Source of the DNA: Propionibacteriaceae bacterium
GTDB lineage: Bacteria; Actinomycetota; Actinomycetes; Propionibacteriales; Propionibacteriaceae
Direction of reading: 5' to 3'
Length of the DNA: 7,743 nucleotides
NCBI GenBank assembly: GCA_030450535.1
Contig: JAKDIK010000117.1
Span: forward strand, 1 to 7,743
In this document: one piece after another, positions 1 through 6,698 of the stretch
How positions within the stretch are numbered: the first letter of the stretch is position 1
How the letters are laid out: the number at the start of each line of letters is the position of its first letter
Notes under the pieces: model-generated
Told to the model about the DNA's origin: nothing
Database searches by the model: none
The model's input: only the letters and a program-made list of their open reading frames with translations
Program-made: the position numbers and the translations under genes

Positions 1-2
1 CC

Positions 3-125
3 GCCCGGGCCGAGCCCGGCCGGAGCGACCGCCGCGCGATGCTCGAGCGGATGCTGCGCGCGCTCGACGCGCCACCCCCGCCCCCGCGCCCGGAGCCCAG
101 CCGGGCCCACCAGTCCGCCGACTGA
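3..125 (+). CDS. 3' end of an unrecognised gene (partial)
   Basis: An open frame enters from the left edge and ends at TGA 123-125, giving 40 codons. The tail is Arg-rich and then Pro-rich: a short helix-like stretch (RRAMLERMLRALDA) is followed by five prolines and a polar end reading SRAHQSAD. This looks like the charged, disordered C-terminus of a larger actinobacterial protein, but no family can be recognised from it. In DNA this GC-rich a 120-base open frame is weak evidence on its own. The call rests mainly on the frame closing just before the convergent ROK gene, leaving a normal 45-base gap. It could also be non-coding or read in another frame. Confidence 0.4.
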   Translation, partial: ARAEPGRSDRRAMLERMLRALDAPPPPPRPEPSRAHQSAD

Positions 126-170
126 CGCAACCCGGCAGCCCGGATCGGGGACCGCCGACCGGCTCGCCGC

Positions 171-1406
171 CTATTCGCGATGGCGCTCGGTGAACAGCGT
201 GAGCGCGATCGCGCGGGCCGCCTCGCGGGCCGCCGACACCGCGCCGAGCGAGACGATGTCGCCGCCGAGCCGCGAGGCGACGATCTGCGGCGGCGGCAGC
301 TGGGACTCGGCACGGACGTGACTGCGGGCGATCTCGATCAGGTCGCCCAGCGCCCCGGCCATGGCGCCGCAGACGACGATCAGGCCCGGGTCGTAGAACC
401 GCGAGACGACGTTGCACATCCGTCCCAGCGTGTTGCCGAGTTCCTCCAGCAGCGGTCGCGAGACGGGGTCTTCGAGGTCGGCGGCGGCGAGCGCCGCCTT
501 CGCGGTGAGGCCGGCTTCGGGCAGTTGCGCCCAGGGATGGTCCGCCGGCACGCGGCCCTCGGCCAGCGCGCCGCGGATCCACTGTTCGGTGCGCAGCCCG
601 ATCCCGTGGGTGTTGCCGATGCCCGCGACGTAGGTGAAGCCCTCCAGCTCGCCCACGCCGCCGTGCGCGCCGCGCACCAGCCGGCCGTCGAGGAAGACGC
701 CCGAGCCGAGCCGGCGTCCGACCAGGATCGCGATGAAGTCGTCGTACCCGCGCGCCTCGCCCAGGGTGCCCTCGGCGACCGCCGCGAGCGCCGCGTCGTT
801 CTCCACCCGGACGGCCGGGAACTCGCCGCTCAGCGCCGGCTGCAGCCCGCGGTTCAGGTGCGGCCAGAAGCCGGAGGGGGGCGAGGGCGAGCCGCCGTCG
901 GCGTCCACCGGGGCGGGGATCCCCACGCCCACGCCGATCACCTCGGCGCGCGTCCGGCCGGCCGAGGCCAGCGCCGCGTCGATGACCCGGAACGCCGCCT
1001 CGGGTCGCTCGCCCCTGTCGAGGTCGGCGAAGGGCAGCAGCGCGGCGTCGGTGAAGCCCCGGACGTGGCTGCGCTCCCGCGCCAGGACGCAGCCGGCGAG
1101 ATCGGCGACGGTCGCGGTGAACTGCCGCTCCCCCGCGTCGATCCCGACCACCACGCCCGCCTCGCCGCGCAACTCGAAGCGGCGCGCGGGCCGGCCCAAC
1201 CGCTGGCCGTCCTCGGGTCCGGCGCTGGGCAGCTCGCTGATCAGGCCGACCTCGATGAGCGTGTCCAGGGCGGCCAGTGCGGTCGATCGGGTGAGGCCGA
1301 GAGCCGCCATGACGTGGTCCGCCCGGAAGGCACCGGCGTCCCAGGCGAACTCCAGGACCGCGGCCGTGCTCAGGCGATGACGCAGGTGGCCGTCGGTGAG
1401 ATTCAT
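171..1406 (-). CDS. ROK-family transcriptional regulator
   Basis: A 411-residue protein, the usual length for an NagC/Mlc/XylR-type ROK regulator. Residues 10-60 form a winged helix-turn-helix (AALGLTRSTALAALDTL, then VGLISEL), followed by the family's GRPARRFEL linker at 71-79. The ROK sugar-kinase-like domain runs from about 84 to 400: GIDAG at 88-92, VENDAALAAVAEG at 201-213 with the family Asp at 204, and the glycine-rich LGSGVFLDGRLVRGAHGG at 233-250. The ExGH motif is altered: E253-L-E-G256, so the His is Gly. The CxCGxxGC zinc site is absent; the only cysteines are 106, 331 and 346. Such proteins usually bind DNA and respond to a sugar rather than phosphorylate it. ATG at 1404-1406 is preceded by AAGGGGG (1416-1422 on the opposite strand) at a 9-base spacing. 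The gene is divergent from the transport genes, so it probably controls them. Family assignment is firm; the effector is unknown. Confidence 0.93.
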   Translation of the reverse strand: MNLTDGHLRHRLSTAAVLEFAWDAGAFRADHVMAALGLTRSTALAALDTLIEVGLISELPSAGPEDGQRLGRPARRFELRGEAGVVVGIDAGERQFTATVADLAGCVLARERSHVRGFTDAALLPFADLDRGERPEAAFRVIDAALASAGRTRAEVIGVGVGIPAPVDADGGSPSPPSGFWPHLNRGLQPALSGEFPAVRVENDAALAAVAEGTLGEARGYDDFIAILVGRRLGSGVFLDGRLVRGAHGGVGELEGFTYVAGIGNTHGIGLRTEQWIRGALAEGRVPADHPWAQLPEAGLTAKAALAAADLEDPVSRPLLEELGNTLGRMCNVVSRFYDPGLIVVCGAMAGALGDLIEIARSHVRAESQLPPPQIVASRLGGDIVSLGAVSAAREAARAIALTLFTERHRE

Positions 1407-1415
1407 GCCTCGATT

Positions 1416-1422
1416 CCCCCTT
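1416..1422 (-). promoter_or_regulatory. Ribosome binding site of the ROK gene
   Basis: Minus-strand AAGGGGG lies 9 bases before the ATG at 1406. It supports that ATG as the start, since no stronger site sits upstream of another in-frame start. Confidence 0.6.
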
Positions 1423-1450
1423 GACCGTCTCGCGAGCTTGGGGCATCCTA
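1421..1450. promoter_or_regulatory. Possible divergent promoter elements
   Basis: On the plus strand TTGACC (1421-1426) is followed after 17 bases by CATCCT (1444-1449), a good -35 with a weak -10; transcription of the binding-protein operon would start near 1456. On the minus strand TAGGAT (complement of 1445-1450) could be a -10 for the ROK gene, with no convincing -35. Both are guesses from short hexamers in GC-rich DNA. TTGACC also overlaps the ROK ribosome site, so it may be chance. Confidence 0.25.
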
Positions 1451-1463
1451 CCCGCAGTCCAAA

Positions 1464-1497
1464 TTTCTGCGACGACTCTATTTATTCAGCACAGAAA
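1464..1497. promoter_or_regulatory. Candidate ROK operator: imperfect inverted repeat
   Basis: TTTCTGCGACGA (1464-1475) and TCAGCACAGAAA (1486-1497) are inverted copies matching at 9 of 12 positions, with the outer six bases TTTCTG/CAGAAA perfect. The core CTCTATTTAT is AT-rich, unlike the DNA around it. It lies between two divergent genes, one a ROK regulator. ROK proteins of the Mlc/NagC type are known to bind AT-rich palindromes, so this is the best operator candidate in the window. Binding is inferred from position and symmetry only. Confidence 0.38.
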
Positions 1498-1521
1498 ACG
1501 GCGCAGTCACTGACGACCCCC

Positions 1522-1528
1522 GAAGGGA
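1522..1528 (+). promoter_or_regulatory. Ribosome binding site fixing the GTG start at 1536
   Basis: GAAGGGA lies 7 bases before GTG 1536. It selects this GTG, from which the protein has a complete twin-arginine lipoprotein signal. Confidence 0.65.
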
Positions 1529-1535
1529 CAACGAC

Positions 1536-2845
1536 GTGCCCCACTCCTCACCGGGCAATCCCGCAACGAACGCCACCCCGCTCAGTACCTGGTCCCCGTC
1601 CCGGCGCACCTTCCTGACCACGCTCGGGGCGGTCGGCGCCGCGAGCACCGTGCCCTGGCTCACCGGATGCACGGCCGGCGCCCAGCAGACCATCACCTTC
1701 TACCAGTCCAAGCCCGAGGCGGTGCCCTACTTCCGCCAGCTCGCCGCGGACTTCACCGCCTCGCAGGGCACGTACCGAATCCTGCACGACATCTCGACCA
1801 ACCTGTCGGCGAGCTTCGTCCGCAACAACCCGCCCGACCTCGGCCTGCTGAACTACAACCTGGAGATGGCCCGCTTCATGGAGCGCGGCGCCCTCTCCGA
1901 TCTCAGCGACCTGCCCGAGGCGGCGACCATCCGCGACGACATCGTCACGCTGACCAAGGCGTACCCGCAGTACCCGGGCCGCACCAGCGTCATCCCGTAC
2001 TCGGCGATGGCGGCGTCCGTGATCTACAACAAGCGGATCTTCGCCGACAACGGCGTCGAGGTGCCGACCACCTGGGATGCGCTGATCGACGTCTGCGAGA
2101 CCCTGAAGGGCAAGGGCGTCACACCGATCTATGCGACCTTCATGGATCCCTGGACGATCATGCAGGGCTGGTTCGACTATCCCGCCGGCGGCATGGTCGA
2201 CATCGCCGAGTTCTACCGGAAGATGAACGAGATCGGCGTGGACGTCGGTCCCGACTCCGAGGTCTCCTCCAGAAGACGATGCTGGAGCCGGTCAAGAAGA
2301 TGGTCGAGCTGACCAAGTACATCAACGCGGACGCCGCCAGCCGCGGCTACGGCGACGGCAACACCGCGTTCGCGAACGGCGCCGCCGCGATGATCTTCCA
2401 GGGTCCCTGGGCGTTCGGCGAGTTCGACAAGGTCGGCAAGGACCTCGACCTCGGCACCTTCCCGCTGCCCGCCACCAACGACCCCGCCGACCTGAAGGTG
2501 CGGGTCAACATCGACCTGTCGCTGTGGATCCCCGAGGTCGCGGACGGCCGCGAGGGCGCCCGCGCGTTCCTGCAGCACCTGATGCAGCCGAAGATCCAGG
2601 ACCCGTACAACGCGCAGTTCCTCGGCTTCGGCACCACCAAGACCGCCCCGCCGGCGACCGACCGGCGGATCGTCGGCATGCAGCCGTTCTACGACTCGGG
2701 CCGTTTCTACATGGGACCGTCGCAGTTCATCCCGAACAACCTCCCGGCGCCCAACTACTTCCAGTCCATCGTCTTCGGCGAAGCCCCCGAACCGCTGCTG
2801 GCGCAGCTGGACCGGGACTGGTCCCGACTCGCCTTCCGGTCCTGA
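1536..2845 (+). pseudogene. Frameshifted sugar ABC transporter substrate-binding lipoprotein
   Basis: Two consecutive frames together encode one extracellular solute-binding protein (family 1, MalE-like). The first frame, from GTG 1536, carries SRRTFL at residues 22-27 (twin-arginine motif) and the lipobox LTGC ending at Cys45, so the product would be an exported lipid-anchored protein. It continues through FYQSKPEAVPYF, PDLGLLNYNLE, IYNKRIF and VPTTWDAL, as expected for this family. After Ser244 (codon 2265-2267) it goes out of frame and stops at TGA 2310-2312, a 258-residue product. The second frame resumes at CAG 2270 (QKTMLEPVKKM) and runs through DAASRGYGDGNTAF, QGPWAF and VNIDLSLWIPE to TGA 2843-2845. 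Adding one T near 2267-2268 restores Glu-Val-Ser-Phe-Gln and a 436-residue protein of normal length. Everything else is intact and the downstream permeases are sound, so a very recent mutation or a sequencing/assembly error is likely. The ligand is probably a short alpha-glucoside, judged from the neighbouring glucosidases. Confidence 0.88.
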
Positions 2846-2861
2846 CTAAGGAGTCACCACC

Positions 2862-3782
2862 ATGGCAACCACAACCACTCCCCGGACGAAGGCGTCCGAC
2901 CTGGCCCAGGAGCTCAGGCCGCGGCGGCGGGTGGAGCCGATCTACTGGTTCCTGCTGTTCCCCGCCGTCGCTGTGTTCACCCTGCTGATCATCTACCCCG
3001 CGATCACGGGCTTCACGATGAGCTTCACCAACTCGATCGGCTTCGGTGACTTCGACTGGATCGGCTTCCGCAACTACATCGCCCTGTTCCGCGACGAGAA
3101 CATCGTGTCCTCCTACGCCTTCACGTTCCTGTTCGCGTTCGTGACGGTGATCCTGGTCAATCTCGTCGCGTTCTTCCTGGCGCTCGGCCTCACGTCGAAG
3201 ATCAAATTCACCAATCCGCTGCGCGCGATCTTCGTGATCCCGATGGTGATCTCGGCGATCATCTACTCCTACGTGTTCAAGTTCCTGTTCAACAACTCGC
3301 TCCCGGTCCTCGGCGAGATGTTCGGCTCGGAGACGTTCTCCACGAGCCTGCTCGCCAACGAGGACTGGGCCTGGTTCGCGATCGTGATCGTGACGGTGTG
3401 GGGCTCCATCCCGTCCGCCATGCTGATCTACATCGCCGGCTTCATGACCGTTCCCGGCGAGGTCTACGAGGCGAGCTCCATCGACGGGGCGTCGCCCTGG
3501 CAGAACCTGGTCCACATCACGCTGCCGCTGGTCGCCGGCTACGTCGGCATCAACGTGATCATCGGCTTCAAGGACTACCTGGGCGTCTACGACCAGATCG
3601 TCGCCCTCACCGATGGCGGGCCGGGTACGGCGACCCGTTCCGTCGCGTTCACGATCCTGCGGGGATTCCAGGGTGGTGACTACGCCTACCAGATGGCGAA
3701 CGCCGCCGTCTTCTTCATCATCACGATCCTCATCGCGCTGCTGCAGCTGCGCGTCACCCAAGGAAGGTCCACCGGAGCATGA
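2862..3782 (+). CDS. Sugar ABC transporter permease, MalF type
   Basis: A 306-residue inner-membrane permease of the carbohydrate uptake family 1 importers. A basic N-terminal tail (RPRRR at 19-23) leads into about six membrane segments, roughly at 27-49, 83-110, 120-143, 171-194, 223-240 and 276-297. The cytoplasmic EAA loop that contacts the ATPase is clear at 203-222: EASSIDGA, then ITLP. DGGPGTATRS at 251-260 is also typical of MalF-like proteins. The length is usual for a MalF homologue without the large periplasmic insertion of enteric MalF. ATG 2862 follows AAGGAG (2848-2853) at 8 bases, 16 bases after the binding-protein stop. It therefore belongs to the same operon and should form a heterodimer with the next gene's product. 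The substrate cannot be read from the permease itself. Confidence 0.95.
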   Translation: MATTTTPRTKASDLAQELRPRRRVEPIYWFLLFPAVAVFTLLIIYPAITGFTMSFTNSIGFGDFDWIGFRNYIALFRDENIVSSYAFTFLFAFVTVILVNLVAFFLALGLTSKIKFTNPLRAIFVIPMVISAIIYSYVFKFLFNNSLPVLGEMFGSETFSTSLLANEDWAWFAIVIVTVWGSIPSAMLIYIAGFMTVPGEVYEASSIDGASPWQNLVHITLPLVAGYVGINVIIGFKDYLGVYDQIVALTDGGPGTATRSVAFTILRGFQGGDYAYQMANAAVFFIITILIALLQLRVTQGRSTGA

Positions 3783-4660
3783 GCACGCCGATCGCCGCAG
3801 TCGTTCCCGCCGAGAAGGTGTCCCGCAAGGGCCGCGTCGGCCAGGAGCGGGTCAACTGGACGGCCACCGCCCTGCTGGGCCTCGCCGCGCTGACGGTGCT
3901 GGTGCCGCTCTACGTCACCGTCGCGATGGCGTTCAAGACCACCCAGCAGGCCACCGACCTGAACGCCTTCAGCCTGCCCAACCCGTTCAGCGTCAGCGGC
4001 TTCGTCGAGGCCTGGGCGCTGACCAACTTCCCGCGTGCGTTCTCCGTGTCGGCGGTGGTCACCCTGCTCACCGTGGTGGGCGCGATCATCGTCTCGGCGA
4101 TGGCCTCCTACGCCATCGTCCGCAACTGGGACCGCAAGCCGTTCCGCTACTCGTTCTTCTACCTGCTGGCCGCCATGTTCATCCCGTTCCCGGTCGTCGC
4201 GCTGCCCCAGGTGCAGCTGACCGGCATCCTCGGCATGGACAACTACGTCGGCGTGGCGATCCTGCACATCGTGTTCAGCCTGGCGTTCAACACGCTGCTG
4301 TTCACCACCTTCCTGCGGTCCATCCCGCTGGAACTGGAGGAGTCGATGCGGATGGACGGCGCCACCACCTGGCAGACCTTCTGGAAGCTGATCTTCCCGC
4401 TGCTGTCGCCGATGGCCGCCACGGTCGGCATCTTCGCGTTCCTGCGGTCGTGGAACGACTTCATGATGCCGTCGCTGATCATCTCCCAGCCGGAGTGGCA
4501 GACGATCCCGGTGGTCAACAGCATCTTCCAGACCCAGTTCAGCAACAGCTACAACGTGAGCTTCGCGTCGTACCTGATGGCGATGGCGCCGGCGATCATC
4601 GTCTACGTCTTCTCCCAACGCTGGGTGATGTCCGGCCTGACCCAGGGTGCGATCAAGTAG
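3779..4660 (+). CDS. Sugar ABC transporter permease, MalG type
   Basis: A 293-residue second permease of the same importer. Membrane segments lie at about 29-51, 87-114, 123-145, 155-178, 210-228 and 262-281. The EAA loop is at 185-211 (ELEESMRMDGATTW, then IFPLLSP), with E188-S-M standing for EAA and the conserved D193-G194. The C-terminus GLTQGAIK is typical of MalG homologues. The start ATG overlaps the stop of the preceding permease as ATGA (3779-3782), which indicates coupled translation and fits equal production of the two subunits. AAGGAAGG at 3760-3767 is a distant ribosome site and GGAG at 3774-3777 is too close, so re-initiation after the upstream stop probably matters. No ATP-binding subunit follows. 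Confidence 0.95.
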   Translation: MSTPIAAVVPAEKVSRKGRVGQERVNWTATALLGLAALTVLVPLYVTVAMAFKTTQQATDLNAFSLPNPFSVSGFVEAWALTNFPRAFSVSAVVTLLTVVGAIIVSAMASYAIVRNWDRKPFRYSFFYLLAAMFIPFPVVALPQVQLTGILGMDNYVGVAILHIVFSLAFNTLLFTTFLRSIPLELEESMRMDGATTWQTFWKLIFPLLSPMAATVGIFAFLRSWNDFMMPSLIISQPEWQTIPVVNSIFQTQFSNSYNVSFASYLMAMAPAIIVYVFSQRWVMSGLTQGAIK

Positions 4661-4696
4661 CGTCCTGCTTGGAGATCCGCCCATCGAGCACAGCCT

Positions 4697-4746
4697 CTGT
4701 CGCGCGCGCCGGTGCGCCGCCGCCGGCTCCATCGGCCGCGCGACAG
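4697..4746 (+). repeat. Perfect 10-bp inverted repeat between permease and glucosidase genes
   Basis: CTGTCGCGCG (4697-4706) and CGCGCGACAG (4737-4746) are exact inverted copies separated by 30 bases. The loop contains a further inner pair, GCCGG (4708-4712) with CCGGC. In RNA this would be a very stable GC stem ending 18 bases before the glucosidase ribosome site. There is no T-run after it, so it is not a standard intrinsic terminator. It may stop exonucleases or uncouple expression of the two parts of the operon, or may simply reflect GC-rich sequence. Confidence 0.5.
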
Positions 4747-4764
4747 GACTGGGCCGACCCAGAC

Positions 4765-4769
4765 AGGAG
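4765..4769 (+). promoter_or_regulatory. Ribosome binding site fixing the GTG start at 4776
   Basis: AGGAG sits 6 bases before GTG 4776. The frame is open upstream to 4647, inside the permease gene, but those 43 extra codons have no ribosome site and no GH13 similarity. Confidence 0.7.
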
Positions 4770-4775
4770 AGACAC

Positions 4776-6500
4776 GTGACCACATCGCTGGAATCCGATC
4801 GTGCCGCCCGCACCGACGGCTGGTGGCGCTCGGCGGTCGTCTATCAGATCTACCCGCGCTCGTTCCAGGACTCGAACTCCGACGGTGTCGGGGACATTCC
4901 CGGCATCGTCAGCCGGCTCGACTACCTGGCCGAGCTCGGCGTCGACGTGCTGTGGCTCTCGCCGGTGTACCGCTCGCCGCAGATCGACAACGGCTACGAC
5001 ATCAGCGACTACCGCGACATCGACCCGCTGTTCGGCACCCTGGCCGATCTCGACGAGCTGATCGGCCGGGCCCACGACCGCGGGATCAAGCTGATCATGG
5101 ACCTGGTGGTCAACCACACCTCCGACCAGCACGCGTGGTTCATCGAATCCCGCGATCCGGCGTCCGACAAGCGGGACTGGTACTTCTGGCGGCCGGCCCG
5201 CCCGGGTCACGAGCCCGGGACGCCGGGTGCCGAACCCGACGACAGCCAGGCCGCCTTCGCACCCTCGGTCTGGACCCATGACCCGCGCAGCGGCGAGTAC
5301 TACCTCGGCATCTTCAGCCCGGGCCAGCCCGACCTCAACTGGGAGAACCCGGACGTCCGCCAGGCGGTTCACGCCATGATGCGCTGGTGGATCGACCGCG
5401 GTGTGGACGGCTTCCGGATGGACGTCATCAACCTGATCTCCAAGCCCGCCGTGCTGACCTCGCGTGGACCGATCGCGGCCGCACCCAGCGGCATGTGGCA
5501 GATCGCGAACGGCCCGAGGCTGGACGAGTTTCTCGCCGAGATGAACCGAGAGGTCGGCCTGGACGCGCAGAACCTGCTGACCGTCGGGGAGACACCGGGC
5601 GCGACCATCGAGGTGGCGCAACGGATCACCGATCCCGCGCGCCACGAGCTGAACATGGTGTTCACCTTCGAGCACGTCAGCCTCGACCAGGTCGGCTGGA
5701 ACAAGTGGGATCTCGCCGATCTGACGCTGCCGGCGCTGAAGGACAACCTCGCGCAGTGGCAGTACGGGCTGGCCGAGGCGGGCTGGAACTCGCTCTACCT
5801 CGACAACCACGACCAGCCCCGCGCCGTCTCCCGTTTCGGCGACGACTCGCCCGAACACCGGGTGAACTCGGCCAAGACGCTCGCCACCGTGCTGCACCTG
5901 CACAAGGGGACGCCGTACGTGTACCAGGGCGAGGAGTTCGGCATGACCAACGCCCCCCTCACCGAGATCGGGCACTACCTCGACGTCGAATCGCTGAACT
6001 ACCACACGCTCGCCGTCGCCACCGGCATTCCGGAGGTCGACGTGCTGCGTTCGCTGGCCAGGAAGAGCCGTGATCACGCCCGCACCCCCGTCCAGTGGGA
6101 CGACACGCCCTATGCCGGTTTCACCGCCGGGGTGCCCTGGATGCCGGTCAACCCCAACTACCCCGCGATCAACGCCGACGCCGCGCGGCGCGATCCCGGA
6201 TCGGTGTTCGCCCACTTCCAGCGGCTGATCCGGCTGCGGCACGCCGACGAGGTGGTCCGGGAGGGCCGCTTCGACCTGCTGCTGCCCGACCACGAACAGC
6301 TCTGGGCGTTCACCCGCACGCTCGGCGACCGGGTCCTGCTGGTCGTCGCCAACTGCTCGTCGGCCCCGGCCGAGATCCCGCCGGACTCCCTGCCGGGTCT
6401 CGACGGTGCCGAGTTGGTGCTGGGCACCCACGACGACGCCGCGACGTCCGTGCTCGCGCCCTGGGAATCCCGCATCCTCCGCCTGACCAGCGCTGGTTGA
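4776..6500 (+). CDS. GH13 alpha-glucosidase, oligo-1,6-glucosidase type
   Basis: A 574-residue cytoplasmic enzyme (no signal peptide) that should release glucose from the non-reducing end of short alpha-glucosides. The TIM barrel opens with WWRSAVVYQIYPRSF at 16-30. Conserved regions follow in order: DLVVNH 109-114; GFRMDVINLI 212-221 with nucleophile Asp216; GETPG 271-275 with acid/base Glu272; and LDNHDQPRAVSRFG 342-355 with the stabilising Asp346. ARTPVQWDD (435-443) and a beta-sheet C-terminal domain from about 500 complete a usual length. Val217 after the nucleophile is the residue seen in alpha-1,6-active GH13_31 enzymes, where maltases tend to have Thr or Ala, so isomaltose-type substrates are likely. 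Oddly, the usual N-W-x-S-x-F-x-G-x-A-W loop reads PDDSQAAFAPSVW at 154-166. The last codon and TGA lie inside a repeat arm. Family is certain; linkage preference is inferred. Confidence 0.95.
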   Translation: MTTSLESDRAARTDGWWRSAVVYQIYPRSFQDSNSDGVGDIPGIVSRLDYLAELGVDVLWLSPVYRSPQIDNGYDISDYRDIDPLFGTLADLDELIGRAHDRGIKLIMDLVVNHTSDQHAWFIESRDPASDKRDWYFWRPARPGHEPGTPGAEPDDSQAAFAPSVWTHDPRSGEYYLGIFSPGQPDLNWENPDVRQAVHAMMRWWIDRGVDGFRMDVINLISKPAVLTSRGPIAAAPSGMWQIANGPRLDEFLAEMNREVGLDAQNLLTVGETPGATIEVAQRITDPARHELNMVFTFEHVSLDQVGWNKWDLADLTLPALKDNLAQWQYGLAEAGWNSLYLDNHDQPRAVSRFGDDSPEHRVNSAKTLATVLHLHKGTPYVYQGEEFGMTNAPLTEIGHYLDVESLNYHTLAVATGIPEVDVLRSLARKSRDHARTPVQWDDTPYAGFTAGVPWMPVNPNYPAINADAARRDPGSVFAHFQRLIRLRHADEVVREGRFDLLLPDHEQLWAFTRTLGDRVLLVVANCSSAPAEIPPDSLPGLDGAELVLGTHDDAATSVLAPWESRILRLTSAG

Positions 6501-6556
6501 GCTTGTCGAAACCCCTTGTCACAGCCGATCCGGAGAGGTCTCGACGGGCTCGACCA
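6494..6556 (+). repeat. Palindromic repeat, family A, copy 1
   Basis: TGGTTGAGCTTGTCGAAACC (6494-6513) pairs with GGTCTCGACGGGCTCGACCA (6537-6556): 16 of 20 positions are complementary, and three of the four others would be G-U pairs in RNA. The 23-base spacer is also shared with copy 2. It resembles REP-type intergenic elements. I recall closely similar arms being common between genes in actinobacteria, but could not check this. The glucosidase stop TGA (6498-6500) is part of the left arm. Confidence 0.8.
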
Positions 6557-6576
6557 CCGGGTGCCCCGGCCTCCCT

Positions 6577-6600
6577 GTCATCCCGGCGAAGGCCGGGATC
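6577..6600. repeat. Palindromic repeat, family B, copy 1
   Basis: GTCATCCCGGCGAAGG followed by CCGGGATC. ATCCCGGC (6580-6587) and GCCGGGAT (6592-6599) form a perfect 8-bp stem around GAAG. It is unrelated to family A in sequence. No T-run follows, so it is listed as a repeat and not a terminator. Confidence 0.75.
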
Positions 6601-6631
6601 TCCGGCGGCCCCACGACTACTCGGCCACCAC

Positions 6632-6694
6632 GGGTCGAGCTCATCGAACCCCTCGTCAAAAGCCGGCCCAGAAAGGTCTCGACGAGTTCGACCA
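6632..6694 (+). repeat. Palindromic repeat, family A, copy 2
   Basis: The left arm GGGTCGAGCTCATCGAACCC (6632-6651) and right arm GGTCTCGACGAGTTCGACCA (6675-6694) are complementary at 15 of 20 positions. The right arm matches that of copy 1 at 18 of 20, in the same orientation and 138 bases downstream. The spacer is recognisably the same sequence with a one-base shift. The left arm is the most diverged part. Confidence 0.75.
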
Positions 6695-6698
6695 ACGA

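Noticed and set aside
126..170. Intrinsic terminator between the converging genes
   Set aside because: Only a short stem, CCCG-GAT-CGGG, can be drawn and no T-run follows on either strand.
2255..2312. Programmed ribosomal frameshifting in the binding-protein gene
   Set aside because: No slippery heptamer or evident stimulatory structure is seen at the junction, and this protein family is not known to use frameshifting. A simple one-base deletion explains it.
4647..4775. Upstream start for the first glucosidase
   Set aside because: The extension overlaps the permease gene, covers the hairpin, has no ribosome site, and adds residues not found in GH13 enzymes.
4653..6431. Long open frame antisense to the glucosidase (and similar ones opposite other genes)
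   Set aside because: These mirror the GC-biased codon use of the real genes, are rich in Arg, Gly, Asp and Val, and match no protein family.
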